In this document: in pieces, positions 1-7,425 of the stretch
Position numbering within the stretch: position 1 is the first letter of the stretch
How the letters are laid out: each line of letters begins with the position of its first letter
Assembly (NCBI GenBank): GCA_029933995.1
Contig: JAOZNB010000005.1
Span: forward strand, 1-24,190
Reading direction: 5' to 3'
Source of the DNA: Candidatus Moraniibacteriota bacterium
GTDB lineage: Bacteria; Patescibacteriota; Minisyncoccia; Moranbacterales; GCA-2747515
DNA length: 24,190 nt
Notes under the pieces: generated by a model
What the model was told of the DNA's origin: nothing
Databases searched by the model: none
The model's input: only the letters and a program-made list of their open reading frames with translations
Translations under genes and position numbers: made by a program

Positions 1-1964
1 TATGGACTCATGATGCACCAAATATTGGTTATACTGCTGGAAATGTTGGAATAGGTACAACAATTCCAGATTATCAACTTGAGGTGTCTGGTAGTGCAGC
101 GGTAATTGGACTTCATAGAGATACAAATGCGAATAATAATGGTACAGCACTTATCATGAATTTGAATAATTCAAATGGAGATAAATTTCGATATGGTTCT
201 GTAGGTGCATCAATATATGATAATATAGCTGGTGCAGAAAAAGGTTTTCTCAGTTTCAAAGTTGCAGATGGCTCTGGGTCATGGGGTAATAATTATGAAC
301 AAGAAAAAATGAGAATTTTATATAATGGTGATGTGGGAATAGGAATGACACCGAGTTATAAATTAGACGTAGGGGGTTACATAAGAAGTAGTGGTGAAAT
401 TATTTCAACAAGTCAAAATTCTTTTAGATCTGTTAGTGGAAATTATGGTGTTGTGCATCGTAATGATGGTAATAATTATTATACGTTACTTACAAATTCA
501 GGTGATCAATATGGACTGTGGAATTCATTGCGTCCATTTAGGATTGAGGTTGCTACAGGTGATGTTGGTATTGGAAGTAATGCACTTTTTGTAGACCACA
601 GCACTAGTAGAGTGGGAATAGGAACATCATCTAACCCACGAAAAGCTTTGCATATTAATGGCACTGGTTGGAATGATTTTATTTTACACAGTCAAGCAAA
701 TAATGCTGATGCTGATTCAGTATTGGAAAGTCTTGGTGCATATAATTATTCATTGGGAATATCAGGAACTACTATATATCAATATTATACAGATAACACT
801 AATACATCACGACGACTTACAACTAATGGTGTGGCACAGGATCTCGCAGAGTGGTACAAAGTAGGGCAACAAGATTTAGATAATGATGGCAATTCAACTT
901 TGTTAAAAGGTGAAATGTTATGTATAGATCCAAATGACACACGCAAGATGATTGCATGTGCAGATGAATATGATCAAACAATAGCAGGAATTGTATCAAC
1001 ACAGCCATATACAACAATGGGTATGAATGATTTGGATGATGATCATCATGATGCAGTAGAAGTGGGTCTGGTAGGACAAGTACCAACAATAGTAACCACA
1101 GAAAATGGTGAAATAAATGCTGGAGATATAGTAACATCTTCAGATATGGCAGGTGTTGGAATGAAGGCTGTACACAGGGGATTTGTGGTAGGAAGTGCAT
1201 TAGAAACGTCTGAAGACTGGGATTCAGATACATGTGAGAGTGTATCAGACATGGAAGATATAAACTGGCCTTACGATGATGGAACAAATACAAATAGTCC
1301 ATGTTTTAAATTATCTGATGGTACGTTTGTAGGTAAATTAATGGTATTTATAAAACCAGTATGGTGGAATGGTGAAGAAGAATTAGCAGAATATGAAGAT
1401 GTATTAGCTTTACAAGTAGATGCTAATCAAAGTGCAAGTCTTATAGAAAAATTAGAAGATGATATAGATGAACTAAATAGTAGTCAACAGGCTTTGATAA
1501 GTACAGTATCAACAAACTCTGATACAATATTAGCAATAAATGAAAATATAGTATTCACAGTAGATGAAGATGATAACTCAATAATAACTTTAAGTGGAAT
1601 AACAATAATAGATAAACTAAAAGCAAATAATATAGAAACAAATATACTTACTATAAATGATGATATAATAATAGAGGATGATGATGGAGATGATGTTAAT
1701 GCTTCATCTATTGGTACAATTACTATTACTGAGGATATGAGTGATTTGATAACCGAAGATAATAATAAGATTGAAATAGAGGTTGAAACTGCAAAAGTCA
1801 CAGAGAATAGTCGTGTATTCTTGACAGTTCGTGATGCACCTGAGTTGGTTGTTGCACAAGTTAAGGATGTTGTAGAAGGTGTGTTTACAATTGAATTTGA
1901 TTATAAATTTGACGAAAATCTATGGTTTATTGATTGGTTTATTGTCGGTGATGTAGTTGATTAA
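1..1964 (+). CDS. Large surface/fibre-like protein, 5' end outside the window
   Basis: The reading frame is open from the left edge (first full codon at base 3), so the real start lies upstream; the GTG at 84 is internal, in a LEVSG stretch. The visible 653 residues contain several VGIGT-x-P-x-LDV-G units (DNA about 40-90, 330-380, 560-650), the beta-strand repeat common in bacterial and phage fibre proteins. At about 835 a DLAEWY motif begins a region with GIVSTQP, VGLVGQVPTIV and GDIVTSSDMAGVGMKA, resembling the post-fibre domain seen in many Patescibacteria surface proteins and related to autoprocessing fibre domains. I see no proven protease site. A short coiled coil (about 1430-1620), a very acidic Asp-rich stretch and a C-terminal beta domain ending in WFIDWFIVGD follow. 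It is probably secreted and used for attachment or cell-surface display. The signal peptide would be upstream of the window. Function is inferred from domain style only. Confidence 0.75.
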   Translation, partial: WTHDAPNIGYTAGNVGIGTTIPDYQLEVSGSAAVIGLHRDTNANNNGTALIMNLNNSNGDKFRYGSVGASIYDNIAGAEKGFLSFKVADGSGSWGNNYEQEKMRILYNGDVGIGMTPSYKLDVGGYIRSSGEIISTSQNSFRSVSGNYGVVHRNDGNNYYTLLTNSGDQYGLWNSLRPFRIEVATGDVGIGSNALFVDHSTSRVGIGTSSNPRKALHINGTGWNDFILHSQANNADADSVLESLGAYNYSLGISGTTIYQYYTDNTNTSRRLTTNGVAQDLAEWYKVGQQDLDNDGNSTLLKGEMLCIDPNDTRKMIACADEYDQTIAGIVSTQPYTTMGMNDLDDDHHDAVEVGLVGQVPTIVTTENGEINAGDIVTSSDMAGVGMKAVHRGFVVGSALETSEDWDSDTCESVSDMEDINWPYDDGTNTNSPCFKLSDGTFVGKLMVFIKPVWWNGEEELAEYEDVLALQVDANQSASLIEKLEDDIDELNSSQQALISTVSTNSDTILAINENIVFTVDEDDNSIITLSGITIIDKLKANNIETNILTINDDIIIEDDDGDDVNASSIGTITITEDMSDLITEDNNKIEIEVETAKVTENSRVFLTVRDAPELVVAQVKDVVEGVFTIEFDYKFDENLWFIDWFIVGDVVD

Positions 1965-1999
1965 TGATTGTATAAAGTTGAAATAGATAAAAGACAAAT

Positions 2000-2049
2000 A
2001 AAAAAGTCCCTTATTATATCAATATTATATTGTATGATAATGGACTTTT
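2000..2049 (-). terminator. Possible terminator between convergent genes
   Basis: AAAAGTCC (2002-2009) is complementary to GGACTTTT (2042-2049), with weaker pairing inside (TTATTA with TGATAA). Read on the minus strand the stem is followed by a run of six T, as expected for a Rho-independent terminator of the broken minus-strand gene. The long AT-rich loop makes it weak. It may also help stop transcripts coming from the plus-strand fibre gene, which ends at 1964. Confidence 0.4.
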
Positions 2050-2290
2050 GATTTCTGCGCATGTCCATTTTTCATTCTCTGGATTATAGAGAGTGAGTAA
2101 TTCATTGATTTTGCGTACAGAATCGTCTGGTGCATTAACAAAAGTTCTAAAACTTTCAAAACTTAGTATGAACTGAGCAGTGCTTGCAAGTAATCCAATT
2201 ACTGCAAAGGTAGCAAAAATAAAAAAAAATTAGTCTTGCCTTACTCCATAATTTGGTAAAAATACCAGATGTAGCCTGAGTTGTTGTCAT
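2014..2290 (-). pseudogene. Small membrane protein broken by a one-base frameshift in a poly-A tract
   Basis: On the minus strand an ATG at 2290-2288, preceded by GAGAG, opens a frame reading MTTTQATSGIFTKLWSKARL. At an A9 tract (2221-2229, T9 on the coding strand) the frame is lost. Removing one T joins it to a clean downstream frame: IFATFAVIGLLASTAQFIL, then a soluble tail SFRTFVNAPDDSVRKINELL that continues to the TAA at 2016-2014. The restored product would be 91 residues, with one membrane segment near residues 20-40 and a roughly 50-residue tail with a single Cys. I do not recognise the family. The two halves fit biologically and share one homopolymer junction, so a single indel is the simplest account. 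It could be a real mutation, a phase-variable switch, transcriptional slippage or a sequencing error. This is the only minus-strand gene I can support here. Confidence 0.6.
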
Positions 2291-2386
2291 GATAACAGTC
2301 TCTCAAATTAGTTGTTTATTGTATTATTCTTTTAAATGACGAAGGTGTATTATAGTATAAAATATTCTTTTTGTAAAGGTATGAAA

Positions 2387-2646
2387 CCGCGAAGTGAAAA
2401 ACCTCCAAAAACCTTTCATAGTCACGTTTTTGTCATTCCAGAAAATATTATTTGTATCAGAGCGTTTAGCGATGATGTACAAATAAATTTATCAGGAATC
2501 CAGATTATATCAATAAACATCTAGATTCCTGACAATGATATTTTTAACCAATCACTTCGTTCTTGGAAAAATATACATTTCTGGAATGACAAATAGTAAA
2601 GCTTTTTGTTTTGTTTACTTTGTTTTGGAGGTTTTTCACTTCGCGG
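2387..2646. repeat. 260-bp nested foldback element with 24-bp perfect inverted ends (MITE-like)
   Basis: The ends are perfect 24-base inverted repeats: 2387-2410 (CCGCGAAGTG to CTCCAAAA) and 2623-2646. Inside are a second perfect pair of 16 bases (2429-2444 with 2578-2593, containing GTCATTCCAG) and a third pair of 14 bases with one mismatch (2492-2505 with 2519-2532, TCAGGAATC-type). All three pairs are centred within 2511-2517, so either strand could fold into one long hairpin. A smaller hairpin (about 2537-2576) lies in the right arm. ATGAAA flanks the element exactly on both sides (2381-2386 and 2647-2652), as a target-site duplication would. There is no transposase, so it would be non-autonomous. 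The inner GTCATTCC/GGAAT parts resemble the widespread REP-type palindromes. Short open frames across it are by-products of the repeats. A structural or regulatory role is also possible. Confidence 0.7.
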
Positions 2647-2719
2647 ATGAAACTTACATACTACATTTAATCTTAATTTATAATTTAATAGGTAAGTCAC
2701 TTTTTATTTTAGACTGGTG

Positions 2720-2728
2720 TGTTATACT
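2720..2728 (+). promoter_or_regulatory. Extended -10 promoter for scpA, leaderless geometry
   Basis: TGT followed by TATACT (2723-2728) forms an extended -10 element. Only six bases separate it from the ATG at 2735, so transcription would start at or next to the A of the start codon. No convincing -35 is seen. Confidence 0.6.
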
Positions 2729-2734
2729 GTTTTT

Positions 2735-3442
2735 ATGACTTATAAAGTAAAAACAGGGCAGTTTGAAGGTCCCTTAGACATTTTGTTGGATTTAATAGAA
2801 AAGGAAGAAGTGGATATTACTCGAGTATCTCTTGCCAATATTACAGATGAATATTTGAAGTACATTAGTAATCGTGATGATATATCATTGCACAATCTTA
2901 CGGATTTCTTGTCTGTAGCTGCTAAGTTGATTTTGGTTAAATCACATGCTCTGTTGCCACTATTGCAGTTAGATGATGATGAGGAAGAGGATTTAGAAGA
3001 GCTTGAGCGACAATTAGCTGCGCTGAAGGTTTTTAAAGATCATAATGAAAATTTTAATCAGTTTTTTGAAGATGTAAAAAGTAGTTATGGTAATACTGGT
3101 ATATGGGGTCAAGATGTACTTTTTTGTCCACCAGAGGGAACGACTTTAGATGAGTTACGAAGTGCATTTTTGTCGTCACTTCATACCATCCCTCGGATGG
3201 AAGCATTGGAGGAGCAAATTGTAAGTGATGTCATATCATTAGAGCGTAGGATAGTGCATATTCAAAAAAGTGTAGAGAATCGGGCTGTAAAAGCATTTTC
3301 AGAAATTACAGAAAATGCAAAAGATCGTTCAGAGGTTGTTGTATCATTTCTTGCATTGTTAGAATTAGTAAAACAACAAATCATTATTGCGAGACAAAAG
3401 GGTGTGTTTGATGATATTATGTTAAAAAATGAAAAAAAATAA
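2735..3442 (+). CDS. scpA: Segregation and condensation protein A (kleisin)
   Basis: ScpA is the kleisin that bridges the SMC heads and works with ScpB in chromosome condensation and segregation. The N-terminus KTGQFEGPLDILLDLIEKEE is the family signature, followed by the helical SMC-neck-binding region (TDFLSVAAKLILVKSHALLP), an acidic linker (DDDEEEDLEELE) and a C-terminal winged-helix part ending in FDDIMLKNEKK. An in-frame ATG at 2717 would add MCYTVF, but it lies upstream of and across the -10 box, so I take ATG 2735 (235 residues, normal length). scpB follows after a 20-base gap, the usual pairing. No Shine-Dalgarno sequence is present. No smc gene is in the window. The foldback element ends about 90 bases upstream. 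Confidence 0.93.
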   Translation: MTYKVKTGQFEGPLDILLDLIEKEEVDITRVSLANITDEYLKYISNRDDISLHNLTDFLSVAAKLILVKSHALLPLLQLDDDEEEDLEELERQLAALKVFKDHNENFNQFFEDVKSSYGNTGIWGQDVLFCPPEGTTLDELRSAFLSSLHTIPRMEALEEQIVSDVISLERRIVHIQKSVENRAVKAFSEITENAKDRSEVVVSFLALLELVKQQIIIARQKGVFDDIMLKNEKK

Positions 3443-3462
3443 TTTTTTGAATAAATAATTAT

Positions 3463-4035
3463 ATGGAGGTTAAAGAAAAAAATATTGTTGCATTATTAGA
3501 GTCGGTTCTCTTTATGTATGGCCGAGATATCTCTTTCATACGTATCGGTGAACTATTGGAATTATCTGATGATGAGGTGGCAGATGCTGTTGGATTGTTA
3601 CAGGAAGAATATGAAGGTAGAAAAAATTGTGGTATGTCTATTTTAGTACAGGATGAAAATGTACAAATGGTTACACATCCAGACTCTGCAACTGTAATTG
3701 AGGAAATTACAAAAAAAGAGCTAGAAGGTCCACTTACGCCAGTTGCTATGGAGGTCTTGGCAATTATTGCATATCGGGGGCCAATTAATAAGATTGATAT
3801 AGAGGCAATTCGTGGGGTTAATTGTTCATTTAGTATCAGAAATTTACGTAGACGTGGATTAATTGAACAATCAAAAAATAATAAGGGTCGATTGCAACAA
3901 TATCAAACAACTATTGACTTTTTACGTGTGCTAGGTATAAAATCTGTAGATGAATTACCAGAATTTGAAGAATTGTCACAGGATAAGCGTATTGATGCAA
4001 TCTTGTATAGTGAAAGTGAAAATCAGGATGGTTAG
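3463..4035 (+). CDS. scpB: Segregation and condensation protein B
   Basis: ScpB dimers bind the ScpA kleisin and control the SMC complex. The 190-residue protein shows the two winged-helix domains of the family: NIVALLESVLFMYGRDIS at the N-terminus, then the most conserved block LTPVAMEVLAIIAYRGPINK followed by DIEAIRGVNCSFSIRNLRRR at about residues 90-135. The ending FLRVLGIKSVDELPEF is the normal C-terminal motif; the last 20 or so residues are polar. The ATG at 3463 gives the expected family start. It follows scpA by 20 bases and is probably co-transcribed. No Shine-Dalgarno sequence is visible upstream. Confidence 0.93.
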   Translation: MEVKEKNIVALLESVLFMYGRDISFIRIGELLELSDDEVADAVGLLQEEYEGRKNCGMSILVQDENVQMVTHPDSATVIEEITKKELEGPLTPVAMEVLAIIAYRGPINKIDIEAIRGVNCSFSIRNLRRRGLIEQSKNNKGRLQQYQTTIDFLRVLGIKSVDELPEFEELSQDKRIDAILYSESENQDG

Positions 4036-4098
4036 ATAATGATTAAATAAACCTATTTAGAAATTATTTTGGATAGATTTAATGAAAGAAGATGCTTT

Positions 4099-5160
4099 AT
4101 GAGTGAACAATTTACAAAAAAACAGAAAGTGACACTCGCAACATATCCAATTGCTGTTTTTTTATTCTTTGCATTTTTGCTGTCGATGAGTATTTTTGTA
4201 CACAATATAAATACCCAGTCAGCGGATGATGAAGATGATAATGAAGTAAAGATTGAAACAGAAGAAAAAAAGCAACAATTAAGAGCTGTTTTGTCCAAGA
4301 AAAATGATACGTTGCCAATAGCTACTTATCAACCAGTGAAAAAAGATGATTTCACAAGATTGGTAGTTAAAAATACGCATGCAGGAATTGTTTTTGACGC
4401 ACATTCTGGTACAATTTTATGGGAAAAGAACTCAACTGATAAGCGTTCTATTGCTTCAATAACAAAATTAGTAACAGCAATGGTTGTAGTTGATCGTGTA
4501 CAGGATTTAGATGAGTTAGTTACAATACCTGAGTCAGTGATAAATATTGAGGGTACAAAAGTTGGGTGTTCTACATCTGTGATTTGTAATAGTGAGAGAT
4601 TGCAGGTAGGTGAACAAATTAGTCTCAGAAATCTTCTTCAGGCTATGCTTATGTTTAGTGCAAATGATGCAGCAACAGTATTGGCATTGCATATTGGTGG
4701 CAGTGAGGAAGGTTTTGCAAAGTTGATGAATGTACGTATGAAAGAAATTGGTGCAAGCAATACAAATTTTTGTCGTCCATCTGGTTTGGAGTTAGATGAA
4801 GATGTGGAGTCGTGTTATTCAAGTGCATATGATATTGCTCGTGTTATATCGCATCTAGTGAGACATGATAAGTATGATATTTTGTGGAATATGATGCGTA
4901 CAAAAGAAGCTGTTGTTGCATCAGCAGATGGTTCTTTGAAACATGAGCTTAAAAATACCAATCGTTTGGTAGATGAGATGTCAAATTTAGTTGGAGCCAA
5001 AACAGGATTTACACCGAGGGCAGGATATTGTTTAGCACTCACTTCTACAAGTGCAAATAAAAAACATGATGTAATATCAATAGTCTTAGATGATTATCAT
5101 CGGTTTGATGATGTGCAAGAAATGAGTGAATGGGCATTTAATAATTATACATGGCAGTAA
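4099..5160 (+). CDS. D-alanyl-D-alanine carboxypeptidase (serine-type, PBP5-like)
   Basis: This membrane-anchored serine enzyme of the DacA/peptidase S11 family trims D-Ala from peptidoglycan stem peptides outside the membrane. From ATG 4099 (353 residues) a signal-anchor spans about residues 11-28 (TYPIAVFLFFAFLLSMSIFV). A charged linker follows, then the three penicillin-binding motifs: S-I-T-K at about 120-123 (catalytic Ser and Lys), S-A-N at about 187-189 and K-T-G at about 301-303. No C-terminal amphipathic anchor is evident; the protein ends soon after the catalytic domain, so the N-terminal helix is the likely tether. A TTG at 4069 would add ten residues, but ATG 4099 fits the signal anchor better. 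mraY follows 23 bases later, giving a small peptidoglycan cluster. The exact physiological substrate cannot be read from the sequence. Confidence 0.88.
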   Translation: MSEQFTKKQKVTLATYPIAVFLFFAFLLSMSIFVHNINTQSADDEDDNEVKIETEEKKQQLRAVLSKKNDTLPIATYQPVKKDDFTRLVVKNTHAGIVFDAHSGTILWEKNSTDKRSIASITKLVTAMVVVDRVQDLDELVTIPESVINIEGTKVGCSTSVICNSERLQVGEQISLRNLLQAMLMFSANDAATVLALHIGGSEEGFAKLMNVRMKEIGASNTNFCRPSGLELDEDVESCYSSAYDIARVISHLVRHDKYDILWNMMRTKEAVVASADGSLKHELKNTNRLVDEMSNLVGAKTGFTPRAGYCLALTSTSANKKHDVISIVLDDYHRFDDVQEMSEWAFNNYTWQ

Positions 5161-5166
5161 AGAATA

Positions 5167-5175
5167 TGCTATAAT
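5167..5175 (+). promoter_or_regulatory. Consensus extended -10 promoter for mraY
   Basis: TGC followed by a perfect TATAAT (5170-5175) lies eight bases before the mraY ATG at 5184. This suggests a transcript with almost no 5' leader. The box starts just after the stop codon of the carboxypeptidase gene. Confidence 0.65.
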
Positions 5176-5183
5176 AAATTTAT

Positions 5184-6281
5184 ATGGAACTTCAATCTAT
5201 TTGTACTACGCCAGAAATTGAAAATGTTTTGAAAGTTATGCTTACGGGTATTATTGCTTTTGTTATTGCTTTTTTATTTACACCAATTTGGACACATTTT
5301 TTATATAAATATAAATTAGGTATTAAAATAAAAAAGACTGGTGTACAAGGTGATTCTTTGCAATATGTAAGTACGATGCATGCAGATAAGGCGGGTACAC
5401 CAACTATGGGAGGTGTTATAGTTTGGTTAAGTGTGGCAGTGTTAATACTTGCTTCACATTATGTATTTCCAATTATTGCATGGAGTTTAGATATTGGGTT
5501 TTTGGCACGATTAGATTTTCTTTCTAGAGCTGAAACGTATTTACCTCTCTTTGCATTAGTTGCAACAGGGATACTTGGGCTATTTGATGATGTGATGAGC
5601 GTGCGTGGTTGGGGCAGTAATAAGGGTGGTGGCATGAGATTTGCTGTAAGATTTTGGTGGTTATTTGCAATTGCTGCATTTGGTGCTTGGTGGTTTTATT
5701 CGAAACTTGGATGGGATGTAATGCATGTGCCAGCTGTAGGTGATTTTGGTATGGGACTTTGGTATATTCCACTTTTTATTTTTGTTATTTTATTTACAGC
5801 TTTTTCTTCAAATGAAACTGATGGTCTAGATGGATTGAATGGGGGAATATTAACAATGGCATTTGTGGCTTTTGCTGTAATTGCTTTTGCTCAAGGAAGT
5901 GTGGATTTGGCTGCATTTTGTTTAGCAATATCAGGAGCATTATTGGCATTTTTATGGTTTAATATTTATCCAGCACGATTTTTTATGGGGGATACTGGTG
6001 CAATTAGTCTTGGTGCAACACTTGGAGTTGTCGCAATGCTTACAAATTCAGTTATAATATTATTCATCATTGTTTTTGTATATGTTTTAGAATCAGGAAG
6101 TGCTTTCATTCAGATTGCATCAAAGAAGTTTTTCAAAAGAAAAGTTTTTTTGGCTGCGCCATTGCACCATCATTTTGAGGCACTTGGATGGCCAGAACCA
6201 AAGATTACTATGCGAGCGTGGATTTTTACAGCTGTTATGGTTATAATAGGTCTTACAATTGGTATTATTGGTGTGGGATGA
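5184..6281 (+). CDS. mraY: Phospho-N-acetylmuramoyl-pentapeptide-transferase
   Basis: MraY transfers phospho-MurNAc-pentapeptide from UDP to undecaprenyl phosphate, giving lipid I, at the inner face of the membrane. The 365-residue polytopic protein has the family blocks in order: KAGTPTMGGVIVW near residue 69, LGLFDDVMSV near 131 (Asp pair), NETDGLDGLNGG near 210, PARFFMGDTGAISLG near 263 (catalytic Asp region) and PLHHHFEALGWPE near 324. Length is normal. It sits directly behind the carboxypeptidase, but no other mur genes are in the window, so the usual division/cell-wall cluster is split in this genome. It is the only gene here that ends in TGA; another in-frame TGA follows one codon later. 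It appears to have its own promoter with an extended TATAAT. Confidence 0.95.
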   Translation: MELQSICTTPEIENVLKVMLTGIIAFVIAFLFTPIWTHFLYKYKLGIKIKKTGVQGDSLQYVSTMHADKAGTPTMGGVIVWLSVAVLILASHYVFPIIAWSLDIGFLARLDFLSRAETYLPLFALVATGILGLFDDVMSVRGWGSNKGGGMRFAVRFWWLFAIAAFGAWWFYSKLGWDVMHVPAVGDFGMGLWYIPLFIFVILFTAFSSNETDGLDGLNGGILTMAFVAFAVIAFAQGSVDLAAFCLAISGALLAFLWFNIYPARFFMGDTGAISLGATLGVVAMLTNSVIILFIIVFVYVLESGSAFIQIASKKFFKRKVFLAAPLHHHFEALGWPEPKITMRAWIFTAVMVIIGLTIGIIGVG

Positions 6282-6308
6282 TTTTGATTAAAAATTTAAA
6301 ATTAAACA

Positions 6309-7391
6309 ATGAATGATATAAAAATAAAAAAAATACAAGATGCTAATATTCGTGGAAAGAAGGTTATTATGCGTGTTGATTTTAATGTATTACTTGATGA
6401 GGCTGATGATGTGAAATCAACGTATAAAATTGCTGTGGTAAAAGATACGATTAATTTTTTAGTTGAAGGAGGTGCGTCGCATATTGCACTTTTGACACAT
6501 TTTGGACGACCTGAAGGCAAACGTGATAAAAAATATTCTCTTGAGAATATGGCTGATGATGTAACTTCTATTATTGGTAAAGAAGTGACATTTGTATCAG
6601 ATTGTATTGGGGAGAGTGTTGAAGAAGCTGTTAGTGGTTTTGCACAGGGTAAGATTATGCTATTGGAAAATATTCGTTTCTACAAAGAAGAAAAAGAAGA
6701 TAAAAAAACATTTGCTGCAAAATTATGCGCCCCATTTGATGTTTATATAAATGAGGCATTCGGAGTATCACATAGAAAACATGCATCAGTGCATGCAATT
6801 ACAAAGTGCATTCCATCATTTGCTGGACTGTGGTTGCAACAAGAATTGGAGCAGTTGTATCGTGTAAAAAATAATCCGATACAACCAGCTGTTGCAATTA
6901 TTGGTGGTTCAAAAATTGATACGAAAGTTCCTATGATAGAGGAGTTTGCACAGAAATATGATACAGTGCTAGTAGGAGGTAAGACTGCAGTAGAGGCTCG
7001 TGACCGTGGTATGAAATTTGGTGATAATGTAATATTTCCAATTGATTTTGAATATAAATATTATGACATTGGACAAAAAACAATTGAGCGTTTTTGTGAA
7101 TCAATTGGAAGAGCAAAGACAATTGTATGGAATGGTCCAATGGGACTAATAGAACAAGAACAATATAAAAAAGGAACAATGACACTAATAGAGGCAATTG
7201 CAAATAATGAAGATGTTTTTAGCTTGATTGGTGGTGGTGAAAGTGCGCAAATGGTTGAGGAAAGTGGGCTTATGGATAAAATTTCATTTGTATCTACTGG
7301 TGGTGGAGCGATGCTAGCGTATTTGGGTGGTGAGGCAATGCCAGGCATAGATGTTTTGAAATGCAAGAATAAATCACAGTGTGTGGTATAA
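6309..7391 (+). CDS. pgk: Phosphoglycerate kinase
   Basis: Pgk makes ATP and 3-phosphoglycerate from 1,3-bisphosphoglycerate and ADP in lower glycolysis. Signatures in order are MRVDFNVLLD near residue 20 (substrate-binding Arg and Asp), LTHFGRPEGK, MLLENIRFYKEE, NEAFGVSHRKHAS, IIGGSKIDTKVPMIEEF, VWNGPMGLIE, and the nucleotide-binding SLIGGGESAQMV and STGGGAMLAYLGG. At 360 residues it is shorter than the usual 390-400, with compact loops but both domains complete. eno follows after 34 bases. A TAAAAT box at 6297-6302 ends six bases before the ATG, again a leaderless-like spacing, although in such AT-rich sequence this box is weak evidence. There is no Shine-Dalgarno sequence. Confidence 0.96.
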   Translation: MNDIKIKKIQDANIRGKKVIMRVDFNVLLDEADDVKSTYKIAVVKDTINFLVEGGASHIALLTHFGRPEGKRDKKYSLENMADDVTSIIGKEVTFVSDCIGESVEEAVSGFAQGKIMLLENIRFYKEEKEDKKTFAAKLCAPFDVYINEAFGVSHRKHASVHAITKCIPSFAGLWLQQELEQLYRVKNNPIQPAVAIIGGSKIDTKVPMIEEFAQKYDTVLVGGKTAVEARDRGMKFGDNVIFPIDFEYKYYDIGQKTIERFCESIGRAKTIVWNGPMGLIEQEQYKKGTMTLIEAIANNEDVFSLIGGGESAQMVEESGLMDKISFVSTGGGAMLAYLGGEAMPGIDVLKCKNKSQCVV

Positions 7392-7412
7392 TAAAAAAGG
7401 TATAATAAAAAA
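7384..7412 (+). promoter_or_regulatory. Tandem duplicated -10 boxes before eno
   Basis: A 14-base unit, GGTATAATAAAAAA, occurs twice back to back (7385-7398 and 7399-7412), giving two TATAAT boxes (7387-7392 and 7401-7406). The first carries an upstream TGG (extended -10) and overlaps the pgk stop codon. The eno ATG is at 7426, so transcripts would have short leaders of roughly 10-25 bases. Confidence 0.5.
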
Positions 7413-7425
7413 TTAAATAAAAAAA

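Noticed and set aside
823..1302. Minus-strand open frame of 159 codons inside the fibre gene
   Set aside because: It is the shadow of the plus-strand gene, rich in His and Leu from reverse-read codons, with no start signal.
2717..2734. ATG at 2717 as the scpA start
   Set aside because: It adds six residues outside the family N-terminus and spans the TATACT box; ATG 2735 fits both the protein family and the promoter spacing.
2336..2738. Two short plus-strand open frames (2336-2524 and 2535-2738)
   Set aside because: They lie across the foldback element and its arms, and the second runs into the scpA promoter. Their peptides reflect the palindromic DNA and match no family I know.
5184..6299. 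TGA read as glycine (genetic code 25)
   Set aside because: All genes are full length with TGA as stop or without it; lineages with code 25 have many in-frame TGA codons.
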